From an uncultured Marinilabiliaceae bacterium (GTDB taxonomy: Bacteria; Bacteroidota; Bacteroidia; Bacteroidales; Marinilabiliaceae), in NCBI GenBank assembly GCA_905235955.1, contig CAJONN010000012.1, positions 1 to 18,269 on the forward strand: 18,269 bases of DNA, written 5' to 3'. Shown one piece after another: positions 1 to 7,541 of this stretch. The notes under the pieces are model-generated. The model was given only the letters and a program-made list of their open reading frames with translations. It was not told where the DNA came from and made no database searches. The position numbers and the translations under genes are program-made. Within the stretch, counting starts at the first letter, position 1. Each line of letters opens with the position of its first letter.

Positions 1-8
1 AGCGAAAT

Positions 9-81
9 AAAAAGTAAAATTAATGGGAAGGTCGTATTTGTGGATTTGTTTGTAGTACATTTCTACTTGCGAAACTTAAGT
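9..81. repeat. Left copy of a 73-bp inverted intergenic repeat
   Basis: The reverse complement of this stretch aligns without gaps to positions 18054-18126 and matches at 63 of 73 positions by my hand count. The best conserved blocks are the one around CAAGTAGAA and the one around ATTAATTTTACTTTTT. It lies just downstream of the phosphoesterase stop codon. The two copies point outward from the window, so any further part of the left copy lies before position 1. It contains no gene that I can support. It is most likely a dispersed intergenic element; a role in transcription termination or recombination is only a guess. Confidence 0.75.
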
Positions 82-85
82 CATC

Positions 86-664
86 TTAGATTTCAATCAC
101 TCGTGGTGTGTGCACGATGTTGCCAAAGTCGTCGGCGAGGGCGGCATTGCTAAATATTATGCCTTGCTCAGTTTTCTGACCATAGTTGCCGTGCGAATGA
201 CCAAAGAGATGTAGGCGAAGTGCCGGCAGATCAAACACTTGCTGACATATCTCATCACTACCATATTCGCCTATGCCACAGCTATCTTCGCGGTCGAGAA
301 TGCCGCGCGGAGGCTCGTGAGTGATGAGCACTTGCACGTTGCTGGGGATGCGACAAGCGTAGTGCATAAAGCCTGCGCCATAAAACTTCACACCATCAAT
401 CACCACGGCTCTATCTTGCAAAAAATGCACATTGCGAGGCAAATCTTCGATATTGTCGGCATCCCAAAGGTTGAAATCGTGATTGCCACAGACGAAAATT
501 TTATGACGATATGGCAAAGCGGCAAACCAATTGATGAAATCGAGTATCTCATCATCAGTGCCGTAGTTAGTGAAGTCGCCACTATGCACTGCCACATCAG
601 CTTCGGGCAGAAGTTTGACCTCATTATGAAGATTGTGAGTATCAGAGAGATGCGCTATTTTCAT
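86..664 (-). CDS. Small calcineurin-like metallophosphoesterase (MPPED/239FB-like)
   Basis: This is a 192-residue cytosolic protein without signal peptide or membrane segment. The metal-binding motifs of the calcineurin-like phosphoesterase fold are all present in order: D8-x-H10 in SDTH, D30 in HSGDF, N61-H62 in GNHD, the ITHEPP histidine near residue 115, and GHSH near residue 155. The text around SGDFTNYG, LPYRHKI and GNHD resembles the MPPED/239FB group of phosphodiesterases. At 192 residues it is shorter than many of those proteins, apparently because the segment between the GNHD region and ITHEPP is compact. The substrate cannot be told from sequence; a cyclic nucleotide or other phosphodiester is possible. 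It starts at ATG 43 bases after the dgt stop, so it is probably the second gene of a dgt operon. The fold is secure, the specific function is not. Confidence 0.88.
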   Translation of the reverse strand: MKIAHLSDTHNLHNEVKLLPEADVAVHSGDFTNYGTDDEILDFINWFAALPYRHKIFVCGNHDFNLWDADNIEDLPRNVHFLQDRAVVIDGVKFYGAGFMHYACRIPSNVQVLITHEPPRGILDREDSCGIGEYGSDEICQQVFDLPALRLHLFGHSHGNYGQKTEQGIIFSNAALADDFGNIVHTPRVIEI

Positions 665-707
665 ATTGTAAAAATTCCGTTTTCGTATTTCAGTGAGAGA
701 TGCGAAT

Positions 708-2021
708 CTATCCCAATCCGATACCTTTTATTTTCTTAAACAAATCGAGAGCATAGAGGTCGGTCATGCCAGCAACTATGTCGACTGCTGAGAGTAGCTT
801 GTCGTAGAGCGAAGCATCAGCACTCACACGAAATTGCTCAGGAATGAATGGCGCAAGAAGTTTAGAATAGTACAAATCGGGCTGGTTGATAGTTTTTATC
901 AATTCGTTGAGCAACGTACCTATTATTGTGAAGCCTGACAGCTCAATCTCTACTACCGACTGATGCTTATATATTTGCGTAACAGACAGATTACTAACAC
1001 GTTGCATGGCTTCAGCCTCGAAAGGCGGAAGATCTTTTATTAGTGCCTTCTTCTGATATGTGCCAGATAAAATAGCCTCTCTGTTGTTCCAAAAAATATC
1101 GGTACAAAGCTGCACAAGTTTACCTATTGCTATAGAGCGCATATATGCCACCTGTTCGTGTTTGTCAGTTACTTTGTGGCACACATTGTCGAGGCGTTCA
1201 AACACCTTTTTTTCTTCGCTACTATCAAAAAAGCCCATTAGCAGTGAGCGAGTAGTGTCGTAAGTCAGGATTCCAAGCCTATAAGCATCTTCTATGTCCA
1301 TTATTTGGTAGCAAATATCGTCGGCAGCCTCTACCAAATATACGAGTGGATAACGTGCATATTGACCATCGACAATGGGTACATTGAGGCGTTGCATAAT
1401 GTCGTCGAATATAGCTTTGTCTTGCTGAAAATATCCAAACTTCTTCACATTGGCCGACGAGCGCGGATATTTCACCACCGATGCCACTGTTGGATATGTG
1501 AGTGCAAAACCACCATCGCGCCTGCCGTTGAATGAGTGTGTGAGTAGGCGAAAAGTGTTGGCATTACCATCGAAGTTGACAAGGTCAGAACGTTCTAAAT
1601 CAGACAGTTTGCTCAAGTATTGCAATCCTTCGCTATTGCTAAAATAGTGTGAGATAGCACTCTCGCCCGAATGTCCGAAAGGCGGATTGCCCATATCGTG
1701 AGCCAAGCATGCCGAAGCCACAATAGAGCCTATCTCTTCAGCATATTTATTTTGGTCGGTTTCATTGTTTTCAGCAAGTTTTTGAGCTATATTATTGCCA
1801 AGCGAACGCCCTACACTTGACACTTCGAGGCTGTGTGTGAGCCTATTATGTACAAATATAGCACCCGGAAGCGGGAAAACTTGAGTTTTGTTTTGCATAC
1901 GGCGAAATGGTGCCGAGAAGATAAGTCGGTCATAGTCGCGCTGAAATTCTGTTCGGTTATGATTTACATTTTCCACTGGTTGACCTGTACGTTGCGGGGT
2001 CAGTAGTTGCTTCCATTCCAT
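708..2021 (-). CDS. dgt: Deoxyguanosinetriphosphate triphosphohydrolase (dGTPase)
   Basis: This is a 437-residue HD-domain enzyme. Family members hydrolyse dGTP (and often other dNTPs) to the deoxynucleoside and triphosphate and help control the cytosolic dNTP pool. The diagnostic motifs are FRRMQNKTQVFPL at about residues 39-51, RLTHSLEVS with H63, and CLAHDMGNPPFGHSGE with H108-D109 and H117. A further conserved acidic patch lies in EAADDICYQIMDIEDAY, about a third to half way along. Together these give the H...HD...D metal site. It is shorter than the 505-residue E. coli Dgt but within the range I know for Bacteroidota dGTPases. The ATG at 2021 opens a reading frame whose first 40 residues fit the family (the LTPQRTG and FQRDYDRLIFS regions). 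Its upstream region is shared with the divergent secreted-protein operon. The phosphoesterase gene follows on the same strand. Confidence 0.95.
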   Translation of the reverse strand: MEWKQLLTPQRTGQPVENVNHNRTEFQRDYDRLIFSAPFRRMQNKTQVFPLPGAIFVHNRLTHSLEVSSVGRSLGNNIAQKLAENNETDQNKYAEEIGSIVASACLAHDMGNPPFGHSGESAISHYFSNSEGLQYLSKLSDLERSDLVNFDGNANTFRLLTHSFNGRRDGGFALTYPTVASVVKYPRSSANVKKFGYFQQDKAIFDDIMQRLNVPIVDGQYARYPLVYLVEAADDICYQIMDIEDAYRLGILTYDTTRSLLMGFFDSSEEKKVFERLDNVCHKVTDKHEQVAYMRSIAIGKLVQLCTDIFWNNREAILSGTYQKKALIKDLPPFEAEAMQRVSNLSVTQIYKHQSVVEIELSGFTIIGTLLNELIKTINQPDLYYSKLLAPFIPEQFRVSADASLYDKLLSAVDIVAGMTDLYALDLFKKIKGIGLG

Positions 2022-2114
2022 TGTTGACTTTTCTTCTTATCTAATTATGAGTTTTATTATATTACAATCAAACATTTATCTACAAGCAATAAACATATAC
2101 TGAAAATTATCAAA

Positions 2115-2157
2115 TATATTTTACTTTATCCCTCAAAAAAACAGAAGGTAAAATATA
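2115..2157. repeat. 10-bp inverted repeat in the dgt upstream region
   Basis: TATATTTTAC (2115-2124) and GTAAAATATA (2148-2157) are perfect reverse complements separated by 23 bases. The element lies 94 bases upstream of the dgt ATG. If dgt is transcribed from the 2185-2197 box, this would be in its leader. The arms are A/T-rich, so the predicted stem is weak. It may be an operator or have no function. Confidence 0.35.
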
Positions 2158-2184
2158 GAAACCCACCAACTGCTTGAACGATTA

Positions 2185-2229
2185 TTGCAAAGATAATTAA
2201 AATATTAACTGAAAGTATTATCTTTGCAA
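2185..2229. promoter_or_regulatory. Divergent promoter-like inverted repeat
   Basis: TTGCAAAGATAAT (2185-2197) and ATTATCTTTGCAA (2217-2229) are perfect 13-bp reverse complements with a 19-base spacer. The right arm contains TATCTTTG (2219-2226), which matches the Bacteroidota sigma-ABfr -7 consensus TAnnTTTG. It lies about 40 bases before the ATG at 2268, which would give a leader of roughly 35 bases. The left arm has the same box on the minus strand, facing dgt. I find no good -33 TTTG at the expected spacing for either direction. The arrangement could be two back-to-back promoters, an operator for a dimeric regulator, or both. Confidence 0.5.
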
Positions 2230-2267
2230 CGAGTATACTTTTTACCATAGCCATACGCTAATAATCT

Positions 2268-3995
2268 ATGAAGATGAAAAACAACCTATTCAAGATAAGA
2301 AAACCATTAGCTGTAGCAACGTTTCTGTTGGTTTGCAACATAAATATCCTTGCACAAATATTTATCGAACCTCAACTTATACTTTTGTCGGGTAACGACA
2401 CGGGCTATGAAGTAGTTTATTGCGACGAACAAAACGTTGAGGTCAAATTCAAACTAACAAACACACCTATTCCTATTGTTTTTGATGGCGAAGGTCAGAT
2501 TCAGGCCGACCTCTATGTCAATAGCATTCTTTATCGAACCATCACCCCTTCAATAGGCAACATATTCAAAGGAGATGTTGGTGACCCAATAAAAAACGAA
2601 GCAGAAACAAGCATATCTATTGGCACACTCAACTTGAACGAAAACGGCTTAGCTAACATCATAAACCAAACCGACTTGAGGCATGTTGAGTTCAAAATAC
2701 ACTTCAATCTGCTCTATAACTTTAGCGGATTTCAGCACAAAGTAAAATCAGACAAAGAACTTACGATACAACTTTGGGCGACACCGAAACCACAAATAAT
2801 ATCACCCGACAAAGACGAAATTTGCGGCTTCAGCACCACATTTAAAGCTGACACACGTTGGAGCGACATCTCAACATATAGCTGGGCAACAACAAACGAA
2901 TTCTTATCGCTCAGCAATACCGATAAAAGTGTGTGCAACGGCGTTTTGCAAAGCGATGCAGAACGTTTCTGCAACGTAATACTTGCCGAAACAACAGGTG
3001 GCAAATGTACGGCTACCGACACACGCACATTCAGCTTCAAGCATCTGCCCGAAGCAACCATCGCACCTACCGACCATAGCGAGCAATTCATCTGCACCGC
3101 AATTGACGACGACCCTTCATTCAACTTCCAAGGCGACATAACAACTCAAGGCAATGGTCCGTTTGCCATAATCTTATCCAACGGGCAAGAATTCAACAAC
3201 CTGCCCGAAGCCAAAACCGTAACCAAAGACCTCACCATGAAACAGAGTGGCGAGCTCGTCATCAGTTCAATAGTTGATGCCAATGGTTGCATAGCCGAAG
3301 CCAAAGGCATGAAAGGCTCAATAATAGTTATCGACCGCAAGCCACAACTCGACCCACCTACTGACACCATTGAGTTTGTAGGCAGAGACGTAAGGCTCAC
3401 CCGCATCAAGTCAAACACCGACATATTCGATGCATTTGGCAAAGAAGCAAAAATAAACTTCAACTGGGAGATAACCAACGACTTTCATCGCCATGGCAAC
3501 CATGCCAACGACACACTTCTGAGCAAAGTAGACAACATAATAGCAGCATCGGGTTGGAACGAAGCAATAAACGAGCCAATATCGTCAGAAATATATGGCT
3601 ACACATCAAATCCGTCAGAAGTATTCTTGCAATTCCGCACCAACAAAACTGGCTATATTACAACCAAATATACTGAGTGGAACGTAATGAAAGACCACGA
3701 AGACTGCTACAACTCAATAGAGCAAGTAATAAACACCTTTGCCGAAATAAATGCCCCCAACGGCATTAGCCCCAACGCCGACCGCAAAAACGACTACCTC
3801 GTATTTGAAGGCTTGCCAGACAACAACCACCTGACAGTTTATGACGCAAGAGGAAAAATAGTATACGAACAAAAAAACTATCGCAACAATTGGAATGCTG
3901 AAGGCATTGACGATGGATACTATATATATATTTTCGAAGGCGAAGGCATTAAGACAATAAAAGAGACATTGGTAATAAAACGCAACAAAAAATAG
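2268..3995 (+). CDS. Secreted protein with type B T9SS C-terminal sorting domain
   Basis: This is a 575-residue exported protein. Residues 1-30 form a signal peptide (basic start, hydrophobic core around LAVATFLLVC, cut after ILAQ). Residues 31 to about 490 look like beta-rich, Ig- or PKD-like extracellular material with scattered cysteines and no catalytic motif that I recognise. Residues 495-575 match the gliding-motility-associated C-terminal domain: NGISPNADRKNDYLVF, then LTVYDARGKIVYE, then NYRNNWNAEG, then DDGYYIYIF and a terminal VIKR. This is the type B signal for export through the type IX secretion system, and proteins with it are exported across the outer membrane. The next gene encodes a PorP/SprF-family protein, the known kind of partner for type B cargo. 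It starts with ATG AAG ATG, so the second ATG at 2274 is possible. The biological role (adhesin, structural or other) is unknown. Confidence 0.85.
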   Translation: MKMKNNLFKIRKPLAVATFLLVCNINILAQIFIEPQLILLSGNDTGYEVVYCDEQNVEVKFKLTNTPIPIVFDGEGQIQADLYVNSILYRTITPSIGNIFKGDVGDPIKNEAETSISIGTLNLNENGLANIINQTDLRHVEFKIHFNLLYNFSGFQHKVKSDKELTIQLWATPKPQIISPDKDEICGFSTTFKADTRWSDISTYSWATTNEFLSLSNTDKSVCNGVLQSDAERFCNVILAETTGGKCTATDTRTFSFKHLPEATIAPTDHSEQFICTAIDDDPSFNFQGDITTQGNGPFAIILSNGQEFNNLPEAKTVTKDLTMKQSGELVISSIVDANGCIAEAKGMKGSIIVIDRKPQLDPPTDTIEFVGRDVRLTRIKSNTDIFDAFGKEAKINFNWEITNDFHRHGNHANDTLLSKVDNIIAASGWNEAINEPISSEIYGYTSNPSEVFLQFRTNKTGYITTKYTEWNVMKDHEDCYNSIEQVINTFAEINAPNGISPNADRKNDYLVFEGLPDNNHLTVYDARGKIVYEQKNYRNNWNAEGIDDGYYIYIFEGEGIKTIKETLVIKRNKK

Positions 3996-4028
3996 TGCAT
4001 CGTTGTGATATAAAATATTGAAAGAAAA

Positions 4029-4949
4029 ATGATGAAGACATTAAGAAATACAATATTGGCTATAGCGATGCTTATTGTTTGCAACATCGACATCTGCGCC
4101 CAAAACGATATCATTGTAGGTCAATACATTCACAATCAGTTTGCCATCAACCCAGCATTTGCTGGTAGCCGCGAAGGCCTAACATTCTTTGCTGGCGGAC
4201 GCAAACAATGGACCGACATAGAAAACACTCCAATAAGTTTGCTCCTGAGTGGGCACGCACCACTGCGCTCAAACAACTTAGTAGTGGGCGGACAAATATG
4301 GGATCAGAAAATACACCAATCGAGCAGTTTTGGCATTGGTGCAGCTATAGGCTATCGTTTCAGGATAGGTGAACGCTCATGGATGGGCATGGCATTGCAA
4401 CCCGGCATAGCCATAAAGAAAACCGATTGGAACAAAGTAAAAGTGATAGACGATGGCGATGAAATATTTTCAGAAAACACCTCCAACACTGCGCCATTGC
4501 TTGGTTTTGGTATAACAATATATGGTCAGCGAGCATTCTTTGGCATTTCAACAACATCGTTCTTTGTTAGCGATGACTTTGACAAAGTTGATGCCGAATT
4601 TTCGCCTTCTGACGCTCGCTACATAGCCACTGCAGGCGTTTTATTTGGCTCTGACCAAATAAAAATACAACCATCAGTAATGGCGAACTACAGCAAGCAG
4701 TACGACATGGAGACAATAGGCACACTCACAGGCATTTGGAAAGATTTTATTTGGATAGATGTAGCATACAGCTCAGCCAAAGAACTCAACATTGGTGTAG
4801 CCGTGCAAGCATTGCCACAATTGCGTGTAGCTTATAACTATAGCATCACAACGGGCGACCTTAGCGGATACAACAAAGGCTCACACGAAATATCAGTCCA
4901 ATACGACCTTGTTTACAAAGTAAAAACAGTAAGCCGACGATTCTTCTAA
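4029..4949 (+). CDS. PorP/SprF-family type IX secretion membrane protein
   Basis: This is a 306-residue predicted outer-membrane beta-barrel protein. The signal peptide is residues 1 to about 25 (hydrophobic LAIAMLIVC, ending ICAQ). The family hallmark follows immediately: QYIHNQFAINPAFAGSREG, where the family has a conserved NPAxAG motif. The rest is alternating beta strands rich in G, Y and F, and the protein ends on an aromatic residue (RRFF), as outer-membrane barrels often do. Family members such as Flavobacterium SprF are needed for secretion or surface attachment of type B cargo encoded next to them. It starts 33 bases after the upstream cargo gene, which supports a cargo-partner pair. 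ATG ATG at 4029/4032 leaves a one-codon ambiguity. The family is secure; pairing with the neighbour is an inference from adjacency. It is not the core PorP of the secretion machine, since no other core T9SS genes are nearby. Confidence 0.88.
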   Translation: MMKTLRNTILAIAMLIVCNIDICAQNDIIVGQYIHNQFAINPAFAGSREGLTFFAGGRKQWTDIENTPISLLLSGHAPLRSNNLVVGGQIWDQKIHQSSSFGIGAAIGYRFRIGERSWMGMALQPGIAIKKTDWNKVKVIDDGDEIFSENTSNTAPLLGFGITIYGQRAFFGISTTSFFVSDDFDKVDAEFSPSDARYIATAGVLFGSDQIKIQPSVMANYSKQYDMETIGTLTGIWKDFIWIDVAYSSAKELNIGVAVQALPQLRVAYNYSITTGDLSGYNKGSHEISVQYDLVYKVKTVSRRFF

Positions 4950-4973
4950 AAAAAACAGCTCCACGAAAACTCT

Positions 4974-6353
4974 ATGAGAAAATTAGCAACATATATAGCC
5001 ACAATGCTTGCAGCACTAACAGCTACAGCACAAGAAGTAGAGGTAATGACCCTCAACCTGACTGATGGTGGCACATCGATAAACCCAGTCATTTGCGACT
5101 CGACGCTATACTTTGCTTCTGACAAAAAGAACGACATAACCATCAACTACTACAACCAGTATGGCGAACGCTTTTATCAGCTCTACCAAGTAAACCTGCG
5201 CAAAGGCAAAGTACATGGCAAAGCCAAAAGCCTTATGTTGCGCAGCAACCGACCCTACAACCAAACAGCAATAGCTTTTGATGCCGACAAAGTGATGCAC
5301 GTAACGCAAAACACTCAGGACAAGAGCGAAGAGACCATAGAAGGTGCGCCATTTGCCATATATGACTACACCTCTACCACCGACAAAAGCGACGGTGTAC
5401 CCAGCGATGTAAAAATGCGTTTTGCCAATACCGGCTATCCGACATACTCAAGAGATGGCAAACTGATGATATTTGTATCAGACATAGCTGGCGGACAGGG
5501 GCAAACCGACCTCTACTATTGCGAAAAAATCAACGGAGAATGGAGCGAGCCACAGAATATGGGCAGCAACATCAACACCTCAGGGCAAGAAACAACGCCA
5601 TTTATCCATCCATCGGGTAAAATATTCTTCGCAAGCAATGGTCGCACCGACAGCAAAAAACTTGACATATACTACACCACTCGCACCGAAAATGGCTTTA
5701 CTGACCCAGTCAGATACGCTCTCAAAGTGAATGGCAACCAAAACGACTATGGCTTCTGCTGTAGCGACGACGAAGAGTGGGGCTACTTTACATCGAACAG
5801 GCACGGAACTGACAAAATATACTTCTATCGCCAAAAATTCCCAGCCTTTGAAGAGGAACACGAGCTACAAGAAGAAAACTACTGCTACACATTCTTTGAA
5901 GAATCAGCAGAAAACTATGACCCTGAGCAATTTGGCTTCAAATGGACAATAAGCGATGGGCACAAATACAACGGACTTGAAGTAGACCACTGCTTTGACG
6001 GACCGGGCGACTACACAATAGAATTAAGCGTACTCGACAAAACAAGTGGCGAAGAACTATTTACTATTGCTCAATATGAAATGGAACTAACAAAGCCCGA
6101 ACAAGTAAACATACACGTACCAGAAAACATAAAAGCAGGTCAGTTAGTAACTTTTGTTGCCGATGACAAAAACATCACAAAATTCACCCCTAAAACATAT
6201 TATTGGGACTTTGGCAACGGCACAAAAGGAAGAGGAGAGAAAGGAAGTGTCACTTTTTCAAAGAAAGGTACGTATAGAGTGAAATGTGGCACGGTTGCTG
6301 CAGAAAACTCTTCGCTCAAACTCTGCACATGGACTTATGTGACAGTAGAGTAA
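4974..6353 (+). CDS. Exported PD40 beta-propeller and PKD-domain protein
   Basis: This is a 459-residue exported protein. Residues 1-20 are a signal peptide ending TATAQ, with no lipobox cysteine. Residues of roughly 35-300 carry WD40-like PD40 blades: YPTYSRDGKLMIFVSD, DLYYCEKINGEWSEP, PFIHPSGKIFFAS, LDIYYTTR, and a blade around WGYFTSNRHGTDKIYFY. Residues of roughly 315-370 look PKD-like (FKWTISDG, then GPGDYTIELSVLD). Residues of roughly 385-459 are a second PKD-like unit (YYWDFGNGTKGRGEKG, then KKGTYRVKCG). In Bacteroidota, similar PD40/PKD proteins often continue into an OmpA peptidoglycan-binding domain. Here the frame ends at a normal stop with no OmpA domain. It lies 24 bases after the PorP/SprF-like gene. 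A role as a periplasmic or surface accessory to the cargo pair is inferred from operon position. The domains are fairly sure, the role is not. Confidence 0.8.
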   Translation: MRKLATYIATMLAALTATAQEVEVMTLNLTDGGTSINPVICDSTLYFASDKKNDITINYYNQYGERFYQLYQVNLRKGKVHGKAKSLMLRSNRPYNQTAIAFDADKVMHVTQNTQDKSEETIEGAPFAIYDYTSTTDKSDGVPSDVKMRFANTGYPTYSRDGKLMIFVSDIAGGQGQTDLYYCEKINGEWSEPQNMGSNINTSGQETTPFIHPSGKIFFASNGRTDSKKLDIYYTTRTENGFTDPVRYALKVNGNQNDYGFCCSDDEEWGYFTSNRHGTDKIYFYRQKFPAFEEEHELQEENYCYTFFEESAENYDPEQFGFKWTISDGHKYNGLEVDHCFDGPGDYTIELSVLDKTSGEELFTIAQYEMELTKPEQVNIHVPENIKAGQLVTFVADDKNITKFTPKTYYWDFGNGTKGRGEKGSVTFSKKGTYRVKCGTVAAENSSLKLCTWTYVTVE

Positions 6354-6391
6354 AAAAATATAGTTATAACAATAATAAAAATATTAGATAT

Positions 6392-7363
6392 ATGAAAAAA
6401 TCATTCCTTCTGTCAATTTGTGCAATGGTCGGATTGGTACAAATAGTCAGCGCACAACCAGTTCCGGGTGTTGACGAAAACATTCCATACCTCATGACCT
6501 TTGGTAAAGACGGTCAAACAGAATGGGGCGATGACAACCACCTGCAAATAATATTTTTCTCGATACCAGCCGACTATACTCAGCCAATATACATTCGCAT
6601 ATTCGACCCCGAAGTAGGCGGACAACACGATGAGTTAAACGGCACATGGAACACCAAAACACGTTTCAGTGTGTATGGTGGCGCTGGCTCATGCTCTGAA
6701 AAAGATGCACAAAAATGCAACGAAAAAGGCAAGTATGATAGCGGTACACTCTTAGCCACTAAAACATTTGGTGGCGAGGCTACATATGACAACAAATGGT
6801 ACACCTTCGGACCATTCAACCCATCAGAGGGCGAAAACCTGCCAGAGTTTGGTGGCAGAATATTCAAAATAATAGTTGAAGGCTTAGGTGGCGATGATGG
6901 CAACATGTATAGAATGTACCTCTCACGCAATGCCAACGACAACATCAAAGTTGATGGCGCATTTGCTTACTACTTCAAATACAAATTCCGTATGCACGAC
7001 TCAGGCTCAGAAATATCGCACATCTATCCGTACATCGACAACAAAGTTATTTCAATAAAGCAATCGAACTTCGATTGGGACAACGATGGCATGATACGCA
7101 TCATATCAGTAGCGAAAAATGGCATACCAATGAAAGTGAGCAACAACGATGAATGGCAAACAAGCACACACCAAGTAGACGAGGCTGAAAAAGGTACATC
7201 GTGGGATATTCAGATGGTAAAATTCAAGAGTAAGCCACTGAAAAACAACAATGTAGTAATATTCCTCGAAAACCAATATGGCGAGTTGATGCCATTCTAT
7301 AGCGTGCCTATTGGCGGTATTCCAAAATACAAATACACCATAGGTGTAAAACAAAAGAAGTAA
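6392..7363 (+). CDS. Secreted protein of unknown function, last gene of the T9SS-like operon
   Basis: This is a 323-residue protein that I cannot assign to a named family. The start is the ATG at 6392, which opens a clear signal peptide (MKKSF, hydrophobic LLSICAMVGLVQIV, cut after VSAQ, residue 22). An upstream in-frame ATG at 6284 would add 36 residues running through the previous gene's 3' end and would bury the signal peptide. The mature part has no membrane segment. It reads as beta-sandwich material: PIYIRIFDPEVGGQHDE, TRFSVYGG, WYTFGPFNPSEGE, IFKIIVEGLGGDDGN, FKYKFRMHDSG and VVIFLENQYGEL. A cysteine pair lies in SCSEKDAQKC. Acidic Asp/Asn-Gly turns (DNDGM, GGDDGN) could bind calcium. 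It follows the PD40/PKD gene by 38 bases and is followed by the operon terminator. A lectin-like or surface-complex role is conceivable but unproven. Confidence 0.75.
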   Translation: MKKSFLLSICAMVGLVQIVSAQPVPGVDENIPYLMTFGKDGQTEWGDDNHLQIIFFSIPADYTQPIYIRIFDPEVGGQHDELNGTWNTKTRFSVYGGAGSCSEKDAQKCNEKGKYDSGTLLATKTFGGEATYDNKWYTFGPFNPSEGENLPEFGGRIFKIIVEGLGGDDGNMYRMYLSRNANDNIKVDGAFAYYFKYKFRMHDSGSEISHIYPYIDNKVISIKQSNFDWDNDGMIRIISVAKNGIPMKVSNNDEWQTSTHQVDEAEKGTSWDIQMVKFKSKPLKNNNVVIFLENQYGELMPFYSVPIGGIPKYKYTIGVKQKK

Positions 7364-7429
7364 AATTGCGCACCGACGTAAACTTTATTTCATTGAGCAA
7401 ACCTGATTTTGATAAAATTCATTAAATTG

Positions 7430-7476
7430 CGTCCTTGATGGAGTAAAAAAAACACCATCAAAGGACGTTTTTTTTT
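7430..7476 (+). terminator. Intrinsic terminator after the secreted-protein operon
   Basis: CGTCCTTGATGG (7430-7441) pairs with CCATCAAAGGACG (7455-7467) with a single bulged A. The loop is 13 bases, and nine T residues follow (7468-7476). The stem is G/C-anchored at both ends, so this is a convincing rho-independent terminator. It separates the four-gene block from the sensor-phosphatase gene, which must therefore have its own promoter in the next 65 bases or depend on readthrough. Confidence 0.9.
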
Positions 7477-7488
7477 ATAGTTTCACTC

Positions 7489-7522
7489 TTTGAAAAGAAT
7501 CTGAATCTGTTTAAAAGTTTTG
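7489..7522 (+). promoter_or_regulatory. Possible promoter of the sensor-phosphatase gene
   Basis: A TTTG at 7489-7492 could be a Bacteroidota -33 box. Exactly 19 bases later, TAAAAGTTTTG (7512-7522) starts like the -7 box but has its TTTG displaced, so the match to TAnnTTTG is imperfect. A promoter is expected here because a strong terminator ends just upstream and the gene starts at 7542. The exact site is a weak call. Confidence 0.28.
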
Positions 7523-7537
7523 TTTTTCGAAAAACAA
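7520..7537. promoter_or_regulatory. 18-bp perfect palindrome abutting the start codon at 7542
   Basis: TTGTTTTTCGAAAAACAA is its own reverse complement over all 18 bases and ends four bases before the ATG. It could be the operator of a dimeric repressor overlapping the promoter, or an mRNA hairpin (short loop around the central TTCGAA) covering the initiation region. The sequence alone does not decide between these. An A/T-rich 18-bp palindrome exactly at an initiation site is unlikely to be chance, but it is not proof of function. Confidence 0.5.
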
Positions 7538-7541
7538 CGAC

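Noticed and set aside
239..739. 166-codon plus-strand open frame opposite the phosphoesterase
   Set aside because: It lies antisense to a gene with full catalytic motifs and has no recognisable domain, so it is a shadow.
3996..4028. Search for a terminator or promoter between the cargo and PorP/SprF-like genes
   Set aside because: The 33-base gap holds no hairpin and no TAnnTTTG box, so the two genes are treated as one operon.
6284..6391. Upstream ATG giving a 36-residue longer form of the secreted protein at 6392
   Set aside because: The added part overlaps the end of the PD40/PKD gene and would hide a clear signal peptide that starts at 6392.
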